Shown here in pieces: positions 1 to 18,130 of a DNA stretch of 64,000 nucleotides (within the stretch, counting starts at the first letter, position 1; each line of letters opens with the position of its first letter). The notes beneath the pieces were generated by a model. That model saw nothing but the letters and a program-made list of their open reading frames with translations, made no database searches and was not told where the DNA came from. The stretch is from Chrysoporthe austroafricana (taxonomy: Eukaryota > Ascomycota > Sordariomycetes > Diaporthales > Cryphonectriaceae), in assembly GCA_001051155.2 (NCBI GenBank), contig JYIP02000003.1, positions 2,914,001-2,978,000 of the forward strand, written 5' to 3'. The position numbers and the translations under genes are program-made.

Positions 1-1400
1 TGTAGACATAGTTCCGACGGCGATGACCTTTGGTGTCTCACGCGATCACGGGGTATTCGAATGGGCCGGAACGAGCCTCGATTCCATCTTCTGCCAGCGG
101 AGACGCATCTTCTCGCCGAGGATATGGCGGATGATATTTGACATTGTCCGCTTCAACCAGTTTGCGCTGGACTTACTGATCGAGAACGACGCGGAGCGTG
201 CGACAGTCCTCCAAGTCAATGGAAACGGCCGCAACCTTTCGAACCATAAACACCTGAGGGCCGAGGAGACCATCGGAGAGTATCTCGACAGGGAGGGATA
301 TTCGGAGGCCTTCCGTGATGACTATCTCATCCCTATGACGGCGGCTGTGTGGAGTACGAAACCGGACAAGTGCACGTTAGAATTTCCTGCTGTGACTCTC
401 GTTCGCTTCTTGTAAGTGTTGTACGCTTGTGTGTGGGATGCTGGTGTTGTGGCTCACCAGTGTTAGATGGAATCACCACCTGCTGTCCACGATCGCTACT
501 AGGCCTGAATGGCTCACGATCCCGGAAGGCTCTCAAGCTTACGTCGACGCGGTAATGAAAGGCTTCCCGCCAAATCACCTGTTCCTCAACACACCAGTGA
601 CCTCGATCACGAACGAGAAAGACGGCCGGGTCCGGTTACATTTGCGAGACGGGAAAAGTTCCATTTACGACCATGTTATCCTAGCCACGCACGGCGACCA
701 GGCCTACGATATCGTCAGGAACTCGGCGACAAGGGAAGAAAGGTCCATTCTCTCCACCTTCGAAACATCACAAAACACAGCCGTCCTGCACTCAGACCTC
801 ACGCACATGCCTGCAGACCGCAAGGCCTGGAGCAGCTGGAACTACCTGACGCTCACCTCGCCAACAACCGGGAATTCAAACATCGACCAGGTCTCGTTGA
901 CCTACAACATGAATATCTTGCAGCACATCCCCGCCGATACCTTCGGTGACGTCCTCGTCACGCTGAATCCACTTCACGAACCCAAGGCCAGCACGGTGCA
1001 GGGTAGGTATGAGTATACACACCCACTGTACAATGCGGCCAGTATACACGCACAATCTCTGCTCCCGAAGATTCAGAACCGGAGAGGGATCAGCTATTGT
1101 GGCGCATGGACCAAGTATGGCTTCCATGAGGATGGGTTCAGCTCCGGACTGGCGGTCGCGAAGGACCACCTGGGGGCGAAGTTGCCATTCGAGTTCGTCG
1201 ACTCGACGTACAGCCGGGGGAGGGCCCCTGTGCTAGGGCTGGCGGACCACCTGCTCCGACTGATCATTTTGGTTATCCAAGTGTTTGTGGTGCTGCCGTT
1301 GGAGAGGACCGCACGGGGCATGGCCTCAGCGGGTGAGGTGGTCAAGGGTCTTTTTGTTGGGCACTTTGGAAGGCATTTGGCTAAGGAGAAGAGGCAGTAA
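1..1400 (+). CDS. FAD-dependent amine-oxidase-like protein (COG2907 type), 5' truncated
   Basis: Partial gene cut by the window start. Two visible exons, 2..411 and 461..1400 (49-base intron with GTAAGT donor and CAG acceptor), join in frame and give about 449 residues. The reading frame is already open at base 2, so the N-terminal FAD-binding Rossmann motif lies outside the window. Visible landmarks are the TFGVSRDHGVFEWAGTSL block, the ATHGDQAYDIV segment and the SWNYL and TYNMN motifs shared by flavin-containing oxidoreductases that in bacteria and fungi often accompany cyclopropane-fatty-acyl-phospholipid synthase. A hydrophobic segment near the C-terminus (LLRLIILVIQVFVVLPLE) suggests a membrane anchor. 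The family assignment comes from sequence pattern. The substrate is unknown, and no partner synthase is visible because the gene sits at the edge. Confidence 0.8.
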
Positions 1401-2538
1401 TTTGAACGCAATGGGAAATACCATACCCTGTATGCCCCAACGGCTAGCGCACTCGGAGTTTTGGAAACAACAGACTGGACATACTAATCTTTATCCATTT
1501 ATACAATATGGTATTCATTCAGCTGGCTTCTGTTGTTAGTGTAACGTGCTTTGCAGCCGACTACCTGTAGGTTTTGACGTAGACATCAAGATTCAAGGCG
1601 GATTAATTCATAGCATAATCCATAGGGAGAATATTCGGCTGCGGCGTAGGGAGAAGCATGAGCAGGTATGTTTCCGAGTTTACGTCGCTGGTAATGAGCT
1701 TACTAAGTAGCAGGTCTCTCGACGTCGGTCTCAGGAGAACAGATCTAGTTCTAGCAAAGTTCTGGGGATAGATTTTCAACAAGGTGACGAACAGCATATG
1801 CATAAAAAAAAAATAACTAGGGGCAGTTCTGCCGCCCGAGCTGTAAGCTAATCCAAGAGACGACCCAGACCAGTCAGCGCATAGCAGAAGTTATTAATAT
1901 GGGTAAAGCCAGACCGTTAGAAGCGAAATTGCAGCGGATTCACGAAGTAATCGTGATGGCTTAGATTTCTTGAAAAGGCTAGATCCTGGGACAATCTGCG
2001 CTTGATATAGTAGACGGGGAGCAGCAGCAAGTAGTAGCAATTCTAGTGGGCTTTCCGGTAGGTTGAATACGAAGGTTTTTCATTGAAGGATGCTCCAAGG
2101 ATCATGATATTGTGAAAATACATCGAGTACTGCGAGAATAGAAGTGAGGGGTCTATGCTAGAGTTGTTGTGAGGTCGTAGGAGTCCACAACGAGCTCGCG
2201 ACTGAAATCACAAGTTCGGAAAAAGTAATCGATTAAGCGTTACTTGTTGAATTCAAAAATAATGATGCCTTGGGGTGATTTCTCTTTTCATGATGATGTT
2301 GGCTGCATCCCTCTGCTCGTCTTTGACGTAACTTTCCAAGTTGCCCAGATCCGCAGACTCGACGGATAATTAGGCACGAAGTGAAGCATATTGAGCTTCC
2401 GGACCGGAAATACGATTACTCGAAGGCCCCACTCAGGTGCAGGTTCGGTAGAGTGCTGGTGCTTTGACTTTCCTTGCTTCTCCCTCTCCCACCTTTACTT
2501 TGAGCACAGCCCATGCCGCTATAACGACATCCGCCATA
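1401..2538. other. Intergenic, no gene seen
   Basis: Spacer between two same-strand genes. It is AT-richer than the flanking coding DNA, holds an A-run near 1803-1812 and only short open frames without codon structure. The last few hundred bases before 2539 must contain the promoter and leader of the kinase gene. An in-frame upstream ATG at 2464 is possible for that gene. Confidence 0.6.
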
Positions 2539-4938
2539 ATGAGTCAATCAGAACAGATCAAAGAGATTCCTCTTGGGAAAAGTCTTGATACCTTTCGTAC
2601 CACTTTCACTTCTTTATGCAAGGGTGCAAAGACATCCTGCATTTCTGATGCTTTAGATCATTTTGGCCGAAAAGGTACAGCAGCCTTGGCTTCGTAATTG
2701 TACTCCTCTAACTGGTTTTCAGATCTTCGGAACCTCACCTTACCACTTCTTGTCGCTCTGCAGAGCCATCCTATCTCAGGCTTGCTCTCCTCAACTGGCC
2801 GTGGTCCGCTTCAAAGTGATATTCTCAGACTCATCTCTGCCGTGACCTCCGACAACTTCGACCTCAATCGCATCAAACCACTCCTCAAATCAGCTCTTTC
2901 AGACGAACCCGACGATTCTTCTGTATGGGATCAAGTCTTCCGCGCTGTTACTGAGTTCACCCCACCTCCTAGCCCGATCTCGTCTTCCGTCTCTCAGACC
3001 ACGTGGCTGCGCAACACTAGTAGCTTTCCGAACTCTTCCGAGCATCGCAAATATATTGATAATGTACTGAATGAAGAGCTTGGCTTTATGTATGCCGGCA
3101 TTCCTAAGTTCTGGGACACATATTTTGGCAACGTCGCCGATCTTGAGGTGGCATCTGAGGCATTCTTCAAAAAGTGCATCGGAGGTTCTAGCCCACTTTT
3201 CCAACACGGATGGACCAGATGGCCAAAAGAAGTGGATCAGTATGATGTCCTTGCTTGGTTTACAGACTTCTGCGAAAGGCTGGCGACATTTACAGAGAGC
3301 TGGACAAGCGTATCATGCCAACGGAGAACGTTAGCGAAACCTGACGAGCCGATTCAGAGCTCTGTAGCGAAACGCAAAATGGACATTGGCATTATCAATA
3401 AGCATCGATCAGAGCAGGATAAAAGATACGAATGGACTCAAATTCTAGTACCAGGACAGCTGAAAAGTAATCCATCTGCCGACAAACCTTCAGAGGCATG
3501 GCTCGATCTCGGGAAGTATGTGAGGGAAGTGCTTGCTACACAAGACACCCGACGCTATATCTTGAGTTTCACTATATGTGGGTCTCTCATGAGAGTCTGG
3601 GTTTTCGACAGGGTCGGCGGTATTGCATCCGAACAGTTTGATATCAATGAGGACGGGCTGCGCTTTGTGTTTGTGATACTCGGCTTTCTTTGGATGAAGG
3701 AGGACAGCCTTGGATTCGATCCAACAATACTGACAGCAAAGCATGAGCGCTTTGTCGAAATCCAGCGAAACGGTTCTACGGAGCGGATTTTCATCGATAA
3801 ACTAATGCTACGAGCGCATTGTATAGCTGGCCGAGCAACGACCTGTTGGAAAGCGCACTCCGAAAAAGATCCAGGGATGCCGCTTGTCATTAAAGATTCG
3901 TGGCAATACTCTGAACGCGACGAAGAAGGCGATCTATTGCGTGAAGTGACGGACAAAGGCGTTGTCAACGTGGCCCGATACTATTACCACGAGACGGTTC
4001 GGGTTCGTCAGATGGACGACGATATTCAAAACAATGTTCGACAAGGTCTGGATATTACAACAGCGGCAAACTGGCTAGAACGCCCAAGACCTCAGAATGG
4101 ACCAACAAGGTGCATGCCGTGGAAGGGCCGCACTAGCACCAGCACCAGCGCCAGCGCCAGGAGGAAGCGCCCGTCCAGCCAAACTGATTCCTCTTTGCCT
4201 CCAAACAAACGATCTTGTTTTGTATCTCCAGCGCAGATAACCAGCACCGTACCAAATAGGATACATCGCCGCATCATTCTTCGGGATTATGGCGAGCCTA
4301 TTTATATGGCAAGCTCTCGATCAGCACTGCTTGGCGCCCTAGAGAGCTGCATCGAAGGTCACGAGTCTCTATACAAGGCGGGCATCCTCCACAGAGACAT
4401 CTCCATCAACAATCTGATGATCAACGAAGAAAATTGCAGTTCCTCCTGGTCTTCGTTTATTATCGATCTCGACTTTGCTATTAGGGAGGAACAAAGTAAT
4501 GCTTCGGGAGCAAAGAGAAAGACCGGCACGAGAGCTTTTATGGCAATCGGGATTTTACTGGGTGAGCAGCATTCGTTCATGCATGACCTCAAGTCCTTTT
4601 TCTGGGTGCTCTTTTGGATTTGCATCCATTACGGTGCAAAAGGTGATGTTGTTAAGGCAGTTGGGTTTGATGATTGGAATTACGAGCCTGACAATAAACT
4701 GGTTGCGTCTAAGAAAGCGGTCATCGACGATGAGGAGGATTTTCTTCAACAGGCAGAGAGGAATTTCTCGTCACATTACCAACCATTAATCCCGTGGGTC
4801 AACAGACTGCGGAGGGAAGTATTCCCTCACGGCAGGAGGTGGAAGAGGCTGGAGCCGGAGCTCTATTCCTCGATGAAGACAACCCTTCGTAAGGCGCGGG
4901 AGAACGAGGAGCGCAGGCAGACGGAAAATGTTGTATGA
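2539..4938 (+). CDS. FunK1-type fungal protein kinase
   Basis: Two exons, 2539..2674 and 2723..4938 (48-base intron, GTACAG donor, TTTTCAG acceptor), encode about 783 residues. Start chosen at MSQSEQIKEIP; an in-frame ATG at 2464 would add 25 residues. The kinase core is complete by eye: beta-3 lysine in LVIKDSW (about K436), glutamate in the following helix, catalytic loop HRDISINN (about 602-609), metal-binding DLDFA (about D627), and the activation segment GTRAFMA. The HDLKSFFWVLFW helix after it is typical of FunK1 kinases (Pfam FunK1), as is the long N-terminal region with the WF.DFCERLATF block. A Ser/Thr/Ala/Arg-rich insert separates the lobes (about residues 500-530). The family is expanded in some fungi and its targets are mostly unknown. 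Active-site residues look intact, so this is likely a functional kinase. Confidence 0.87.
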
Positions 4939-5817
4939 TAGGGTTGAAGTATCTACAGTTACAAGTTCGGAAGTATGATATGACTATTGCTTTGTGTCTT
5001 GTCATTTACCGTCCACGATAAGCGCTCATATTTGCGAGTTTCCGACTGACACTGGTTTGACGATAGAGAATGTAAAAGAGTTGATATTCAACTTATTTGA
5101 ACTCGGAGTTATATAGTTCTATAGCTATAAAAGTGTATATCTTATGATAAATTCAGAAGCCAAAACTACCTAGGTGTTACCGTCAAAGGTTGCCCTCTGC
5201 CTGGGAAACATCGAAGAGGATGATGTTTTAGGGAACTTGGTCGGGGAGTACGACATTGTTTTCATGCCAGGAATTTTGTTTAGTTGGCAACGTCCTGGAT
5301 GTATTTGGGAATCCTGTCGAGTTGATGAATGAGACTGCCCCCAACTCGATATTTATACGATGTAGTACTGATCTCCTTTCAAGCGCAATATGAGAGGAGT
5401 TGGGCCATGAAGTTGACGTTTCCGACGAACTGCTTTCTAGGCATTACCATGGTGCAATGCCCACCGTCATGAGACGCAAGTTTCAGCTGCAATGCAGTGG
5501 CGTTCCGTTTTTAATCTTTTACTGACGTTCAACAATCCCGCTAAAGAAACACGATCGGAGTGGGAATTCTCCTTCATGAAGTTTCCTGAAGGCGGGTTGT
5601 GCCGTAGAGAGTTCTGGTCTGGCACTGTCTCACACGACCCCACTCCGTAGTGAGTGACCCACTGTTGTCCGGCTTAGCTGACGGCGGTAGATCCCTGTCA
5701 TTTTGGAGCTACCCTTTTCGGCGCCCTGGGCCACTGGTAACATGCCACAATTTTCAGCACTTATGGGCGCATCCTCGAACGACGACCTTATCCCTCCCCA
5801 CGATGTTATGAGAAGTC
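4939..5817. other. Intergenic, no gene seen
   Basis: Terminator side of the kinase gene and promoter of COX11. The 4950-5500 part is AT-rich with no convincing open frame. The 5600-5817 part is GC-richer and probably holds the COX11 promoter and leader. Confidence 0.6.
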
Positions 5818-6806
5818 ATGTCCAGCCTCCCAAGCACAGCATGGAGGCTGCGAAGCTTGGCGGCGGCGCTGCCGCGCCCGATCTGCCGAAACCTACGACC
5901 TAGCTCCAACCCGGGCTGGAGCTTCCGAAGCTACGCTTCCGAGACGGGCGGCGGCCATGCGACGAGCCGGGCGCATACGCCTCCCAGCATGGAGCAGGCG
6001 AGGGAGGTGTACAGGAGAAGGAATAGGACTACGATGTGAGGAGCGGCCTGGGACGAGAGCAGGCCCGGTGCGAGAGACGTATGGGCTGATGCGTCGGCAG
6101 GTACTATACGCTGAGTATCATCTTGGGCACGGTCGCCCTCTCGTATGGTTCGGTGCCTATGTACAAGATGGTGGGTTTCCCTGCCTCTTCCACCCTCCCC
6201 TCTTGCGGTTGCCTGACTGACCCTCGCCCCGCCAGATCTGCCAAACGACCGGTTGGGGTGGCCAGCCCGTCCGCGCTCCGGGCCACGGCGGCACCTCTGG
6301 CTGCCCAGACGACCTCGCCTCGCGCCTGCAGCCTGTCCAGGACGCCAAGCGCATCCGCGTGACCTTCAACGCCTCCGTCTCGGATGTCCTGCCCTGGAAA
6401 TTCACCCCGCAGCAGCGCGAGGTGCGTGTCCTCCCCGGCGAGACGGCCCTAGCGTTCTACACCGCGACGAATACCAGCGACCAGGATATCATCGGGGTCG
6501 CGACGTACAGCGTCACACCGGCGCAGGTGGCGCCGTACTTCAGCAAAATACAGTGTTTCTGCTTTGAGGAGCAGAGGTTGAACGCGGGCGAGACGGTGGA
6601 CATGCCGGTGTTCTTCTATCTTGACCCGGACTACTTGACGGACTTGAATATGAAAGGCGTGGAGACCGTGACGTTGAGTTATACTTTCTTCAGTGAGCGC
6701 TCGACCGGCAGACGTGACTACAACCTTGTGGGCAGGGTATGCTGACGGTGACGCAGAGGCGAAGTATGACAACAATGGGAATCTAAAGGGGTTTCCGACA
6801 GCTTGA
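5818..6806 (+). CDS. COX11: Cytochrome c oxidase assembly protein COX11 (copper chaperone)
   Basis: Four exons, 5818..6035, 6101..6170, 6236..6692 and 6757..6806, encode 264 residues. Every junction keeps frame and the joins restore family motifs (RRRNRTTM to YYTLSIILG, MYKM to ICQTTGWGG, TLSYTFF to KAKYDNNG). Cox11 delivers copper to the CuB site of cytochrome oxidase subunit 1 at the mitochondrial inner membrane. The N-terminus is Arg/Ser/Ala-rich as expected for a mitochondrial presequence. A single membrane span lies at about 74-92. The soluble beta-sandwich domain follows, with the copper-binding CFCF pair (about C203/C205) in QCFCFEEQ. The terminal exon is only 50 bases. Length and domain order match fungal homologues (CtaG/Cox11 family). 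Nothing looks broken. Confidence 0.95.
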
Positions 6807-8052
6807 GGAGGTTGATGATGTTGAGCACAACAACGTGCGCGCTTCCAAGGTTCGTTCAGGACCACAGGCATGGAAGTGGCGCCCTGCATCTTGCAGGTAT
6901 GCAAGCCCAGAGTTGTCTGGGTGAACTCAGACTCAGGAATAGGCATTCTTGAAGGAGGGAAATGGTAGGCTCGGTCAGAATTAGCCTTATAAGGAGGAAT
7001 AAGAGAGTCCTGCCCAGCGCTACGTGCTGGAAAAAGAGCGCAAGTCACCTCAGTTAAGACAATTAGGTGCTGCAGCGGAAAGGCATGTAGGTGCCCGGCT
7101 TGGGAAAAAGCATGGGGTCGATGCAGACACATCACCACTCAGATTTTCACAGGAGAAATGCTCCAAATCATGTAGAAGAATGTTGTAAAACTGTCCTTAG
7201 AGAAGTCACCTTCGAAGTCGTCCCGCTCACATGCTATTCTGAAGGTCAGTTTCATCTCGCTCTAGGAAACATTGAAGATTGTGCCGTGATGCCTGGCAGG
7301 CCTCATCTGATGCATTGCATTGACGCAGAAGACGAATCAAGGTTGAAGTGCACCTCACTGCTGTGGAGGTCAATCGACTGTTGACTACACAATGCTGAGG
7401 GCCTCTTAAAGTAGGTGTAAGCCCTTCTATGGACCATATTGCATCCCATCTGTATCGACTTGGAAAGGCCGGGATGTGTACATGAGCATGCCTCACTGCT
7501 CTTGGTTGGTGTCGAGGGTGAAGCTGATCGGAAGCTACTGAGTTAGTAAGTTTGTAATACGCACTGACATGGAAAACAAAGACTCGAGATTAATTATGCA
7601 TAGGTTAAGTATTTGAAAACTGAGCCCTCGAATACCGTCACTCCCCACGCCCGCACCCACGCCCAGGGCTATTAATACCAGGGTCCTCCACACATACTGG
7701 GTACATGCTACGGTAGGCCCTAGCAGGGGTGCGTACAGATGTACATGAACGCCCAATTACCTGCCATGCGGCTACTGCGGTACCATCGAATGACGCGCTG
7801 TTGGGGGCACCTCCACTAATATACCCTGGCGTGCTTGGGAGCTCACCTGGCCTTGTCACGATCCACCAAGTCCTTACACCCTTACCTTCATCAAAACTTG
7901 CCCACTGCGCAGATGCTCTTCGTATTGTCTTCCTGGAGGTGACGGACCGAAAGCAACACACGCCTCCATTTCCGTGGCCAAACAGCTCTAAACCTACCTG
8001 ACTGTCCTGATTTCCTCTGCAATGTTCGCTCCGACTGCGCCGCGCCGGTAGC
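6807..8052. other. Intergenic, no gene seen
   Basis: Spacer of about 1.2 kb between COX11 and RAV1 on the same strand. Open frames on both strands (for example 6449-7138 minus and 7638-8054 minus) are short, lack conserved motifs and overlap real exons or promoter sequence. The RAV1 promoter must lie in the right half. Confidence 0.6.
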
Positions 8053-11000
8053 ATGAAGGTTATCCTTCCAGGAAGGCCAGAAGCCCGGCTTCAAGCACTT
8101 GCTACCGGCTTCTGGGACTCGCGCCGCGTCATCGTCAGTCACACTGGTCTTCTGGTGCTTCATTCTCTGGGGATTACAGCTGACAACCATCATAGGCATA
8201 CATAAGCGGGAATGCGATCGCCATCCTCTCCGACCACGAGACCCTCCTCCAGACAATTTACGATGACGATGATCAACCCCTCGAGGCCATCTCCCTGGAC
8301 GAGGTGTCCGGGAAGATAGTAGTTTGCACCGATAGCACTGTCCGAATATACAGGCCATTTATACACGGAGATGGTGACCTGAAATGGGCCCTCGAGACGT
8401 CCTTCTCTCCAGAAGTTGACACAGAGGAGACGCAAAATGATGAAGCGAAGAGCGCGATTGTCTTATCATGGGGTAGCTCGGAAGAGCTCCTCGTGTCCCG
8501 ATCCGCGCTGACCCTCTACCAAACTATGCCCGACTTGACCTGTACCTGGCGCAAACCCATTGCCAGTCCCGTCAAATACGCCGATCTGTCCTACGATTCA
8601 GCTTATATTGCATCCGTGGGACACCACGATCGATTGGTGAAAGTATGGCGGAGGCTCAGCTACGTCTCCGAAGAGTGTCGCTTTGACTTCATGTATCTCT
8701 CGCATCCGCAGGCCGTGACGAGTCTTCAATGGCGCAAACCGTACCACGTGGGCGAGACTGTCGACAATGTCCTCTACACGTTCTGCCTCGACAATGTCCT
8801 GCGCATATGGACCAGCTCGGATGGCCACAACCACCATCAATTGACGCTTTGGGGCAAGATCGATTTCTCAGCGGACGGAGCTGGACCGAATCCCCAATGG
8901 GCTGCCATTGTCCATGGACGTGACATCTCGGCCGCGACTGAGACGGCGGTTCAGGAGGGTCCGGCTGAGTATGGCAGAGGAGACAGCCCGTTGGTCAATG
9001 CTGTCGAGCTTGCTAACCGTAATCCGGAGATTTGCGTCGTCTTCGATGGACGGGGCAAGATGTCCGCCTGGGTAATGGAGAATGTCACATCCAAGCCACA
9101 GGCCGAGTCGAAAAAGAACAAACCCATCAGGACCTATCCAATCCTCCAGGACATCCCGTCAAATGACTTCAAATTCTTCTCGCCTACCGAGTCTTCATCG
9201 CATGTTGAAATCCAGACATACTGCAACATGGCCGGCGGCCATCTTAACATCCTCTTGCACTACCTCGATGGCAGGATTGAATTTTACGAGGCCAACATCG
9301 CTCGCTTGCTCGATGCGAATGCCAGCGCGAGCCGGCTCAGAAGGCGGTGTGTCTGGTCTGGCCATTCAGCGTCTATTGTGAAGATGGTGAGAAACTACAG
9401 CGGCAGAGCTGTGGTCTCAAGAACGAGAGACGGGGAGAGCGTATTATGGAAGCACGCACTCTACACCGAGAAGACAAGATTCATTCGGCAAAGTACTATT
9501 ACTTCGAAAGATCACATTCATCGAATAGCCGTAGTCCGGAGAGGACGTTTCGTGATCTTCTTGCACCATGACAGGGTTTCAGTTTGGGACTGTCAACAGG
9601 CTAACCCGTCTTTACTTGCTGAATGTGCGTACCAGGTCTCAGGAAAGCCCCTCTGCTTATTAGTTCTGCCACGAAGAACCCCGGAACAAGTTTCAGTGGC
9701 ACACATCGGCACCATTACCTCTGACAAAAAGGGTCTTGTGTGGGAGATCAAGCTGCCTCTCTATGATTCTACAGTAACGAATGGGGTTGGCACGAACGGC
9801 GAAACAAGTGGCCACTCGTCCCCTTCGATCAGGGAATATAGCAGATTCGAGCTCGGCGATGCTGGTGATCTATCCTACGTCCTCCCTGTGGACCCAGCTG
9901 GTTCTACTCCCATGGTCTCGGGCTTTTTGGATGTTTTCGCCCGCGATGTTGCGATGTCGTACACGAAAAGTGGGCGGGTTGAGTTCTGGACCGCTCGCCT
10001 TGGTGAAAGCAAAGTGGAGTGGTTGTCAACAGCTTCGATGGAGACGGGCGTGTCAGAGCCTGCGCTTGCTAGTGGCAGCACCATGAAGAAGGCGGCGCTC
10101 GTCAACTCTAGTCGAACGACGGTTACGATCTGGGATATCCGCGGAGCGCGCCTAGAGTTCAATCAAGAATTTGAGGCGCAGAACGCAATCCAGGACCTGG
10201 ACTGGACTTCGACACCCGACTCACAATCCATTCTGGCTGTTGGGTTCCCCTCTCGCGTATTGCTCCTTTCGCAATTACGCTTCGACTATCTGAACAAAGG
10301 TCCCGCGTGGGCGGCCATCCGAGAAATCAGTGTTCGAGATTTCACACCACACCCAATCGGCGACTCGACGTGGCTAGGTGATGGGCACCTTGTAATCGGT
10401 GCTGGTAACCAGCTCTTCGTTCATGACCGCAAATTCGATTCCTCAAGCTCCCTCGTCAACAGCATCTCATTACCACACAAACAGGATGGAAACCGGGACC
10501 TGTTCGATGTCGTACAGCGTCTGAACGGCCCCCTACCTGTGTTCCATCCACAATTCCTGAGTCAATGCATGCTGGCAGGAAAGACCTTGCTTACCCATCG
10601 CATTCTCATGTCATTACACAAGACACTCAAGTTTTGGATTGAGGGGGAGACAATCGATGACTACCTTGGCCTCGACCTGGAAGAATTCTACATCGACAAG
10701 CCGTCCCAGTCGGCGTTCGCCCCTGGCAAGGATGGCAGCTCATACTTTGGAGGACGACAGGCTCTAGATGACGACGACGAAGTCTTCAACGAGGAAGTTG
10801 CTCAGACAATCAACGAGAAATTGACCAGTGTCGCCCTGCCGCAGCTTTCGGGGCACGAGCAGTTCCAGTTGGTCGATATGATTGAGTGCATTGGCATGGT
10901 TGAAAAACACCGCAGATCAATGGATGAGAACGGTGCACGTTTCATGATCTTTTACCGCCAGCATGCGCTGAGGAAGAGACGGACCAACGAGATCAGCATG

Positions 11001-12310
11001 TCGTGGAGGGAGATCAATTGGGCCTACCATTCGACTAGTCAGGACATGTTGACAGACTTTGTGACCCGACAACAACATGGCAGCTTGCTCTGGGAGCATG
11101 CTAGGGAGAGTGGCATGTTTATGTGGCTCACAGACAATGCGGCTTTGGTGAGTCCCATGTCCTGTCGTGAAGACACTTGCTAATTATGTACTACAGAAAG
11201 CACAATTTGAAATTATCGCTCGAAACGAGTATACCAAGAGCGATATGAAGAATCCGGTGGACTGTAGTCTCTTCTATCTGGCACTGCGTAAGAAAGCAGT
11301 CCTTCAAGGCTTGTGGCGTATGGCGTCTTGGAATCGGGAGCAGGGTGCCACGCAGAGGTTGCTTGCCAACAACTTCGAGGATCCTAAGTGGAAGACATCG
11401 GCACTCAAGAATGCCTACGCCCTATTGAGTAAACGACGGTTTGGTAAGCTTCAAGTTCACCCTCATGTTCGGTCTCCACCTGACGGACTTTGCAGAGTAC
11501 AGCGCCGCCTTCTTCCTGCTGGCTGATCGCCTGCAGGATGCGGTCAATGTTTGTTTGAACCAGCTTAAGGATTTACAGCTCGCAATTGCAATCACTCGCG
11601 TCTACGAAGGGGACAACGGCCCAGTCTTGCGGAAGCTTCTGCAGGAAGAGGTCCTGAATATTGCTGCGCAAGAAGGCAACCGCTGGCTCGCATCCTGGGC
11701 GTTCTGGATGCTACGTCGCAGAGATATGGCCGTGCGCGCACTGATTGTGAGTGCCCAGTGCAACTCGGCTTCATCCTCTAGAGCGCTGACAAGATAATCG
11801 TAGACACCTGTATACACTCTGATAGAGACACCACACACGCCAAACATGCAGTCTAAGCTCTTCCTCACGGATGACCCTGCGCTCATCGTCCTGTATGCAC
11901 AACTGCGACAGAAGACGTTGCAGACGCTGCGCGGCGCAAGCAAGGTCACACCCAAGGTAGAGTGGGAGTTTGTGCTGCACAACGCGCGACTCTACGATCG
12001 TATGGGGTGCGACCTGATCGGCCTGGACCTTGTGCGTAACTGGGAGTTTCTCCTCCCAGGCTCGAGTATCAGGCCAGATCTCGGCGGCGACATCAACCCG
12101 CTCAAGATGCTCAGGCGGCGCAGCTCGCTGGTTGTCCAGGACTTGCCCCTGTCGCCGATATCGACCACCTCGGCGAAGATACCGGCGGGGATGAGATCCG
12201 GGAGCGACGGGCCGCTGTCGCCAGCACAGGAGAGGGCGAAGCCGCAGCCGCCGCCGACGATGTTCGAGGAGCCAGATGCGAATTCATTGCTGGACAACTT
12301 TGGGTTCTGA
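8053..12310 (+). CDS. RAV1: RAVE complex subunit Rav1 (V-ATPase assembly regulator)
   Basis: Five exons, 8053..8133, 8196..11147, 11197..11443, 11496..11746 and 11804..12310, encode about 1345 residues. The first exon is only 27 codons and splices in phase 0 to AYISGNAIAIL. Rav1 is the large subunit of the RAVE complex that promotes reassembly of the vacuolar V-ATPase V1 and V0 sectors in response to glucose. The first half reads as degenerate WD40 repeats (for example DRLVKVW, NVLRIWTS, TVTIWDIRG). The second half, with GLWRMASWNREQGA, YSAAFFLLADRLQDA and NRWLASWAFWMLRR, is the Rav1 C-terminal domain. A Ser/Pro-rich tail ends in SLLDNFGF. Length matches fungal homologues. The metazoan relatives are the DMXL/rabconnectin proteins. 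Confidence 0.93.
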
Positions 12311-18130
<5,820 letters not shown>

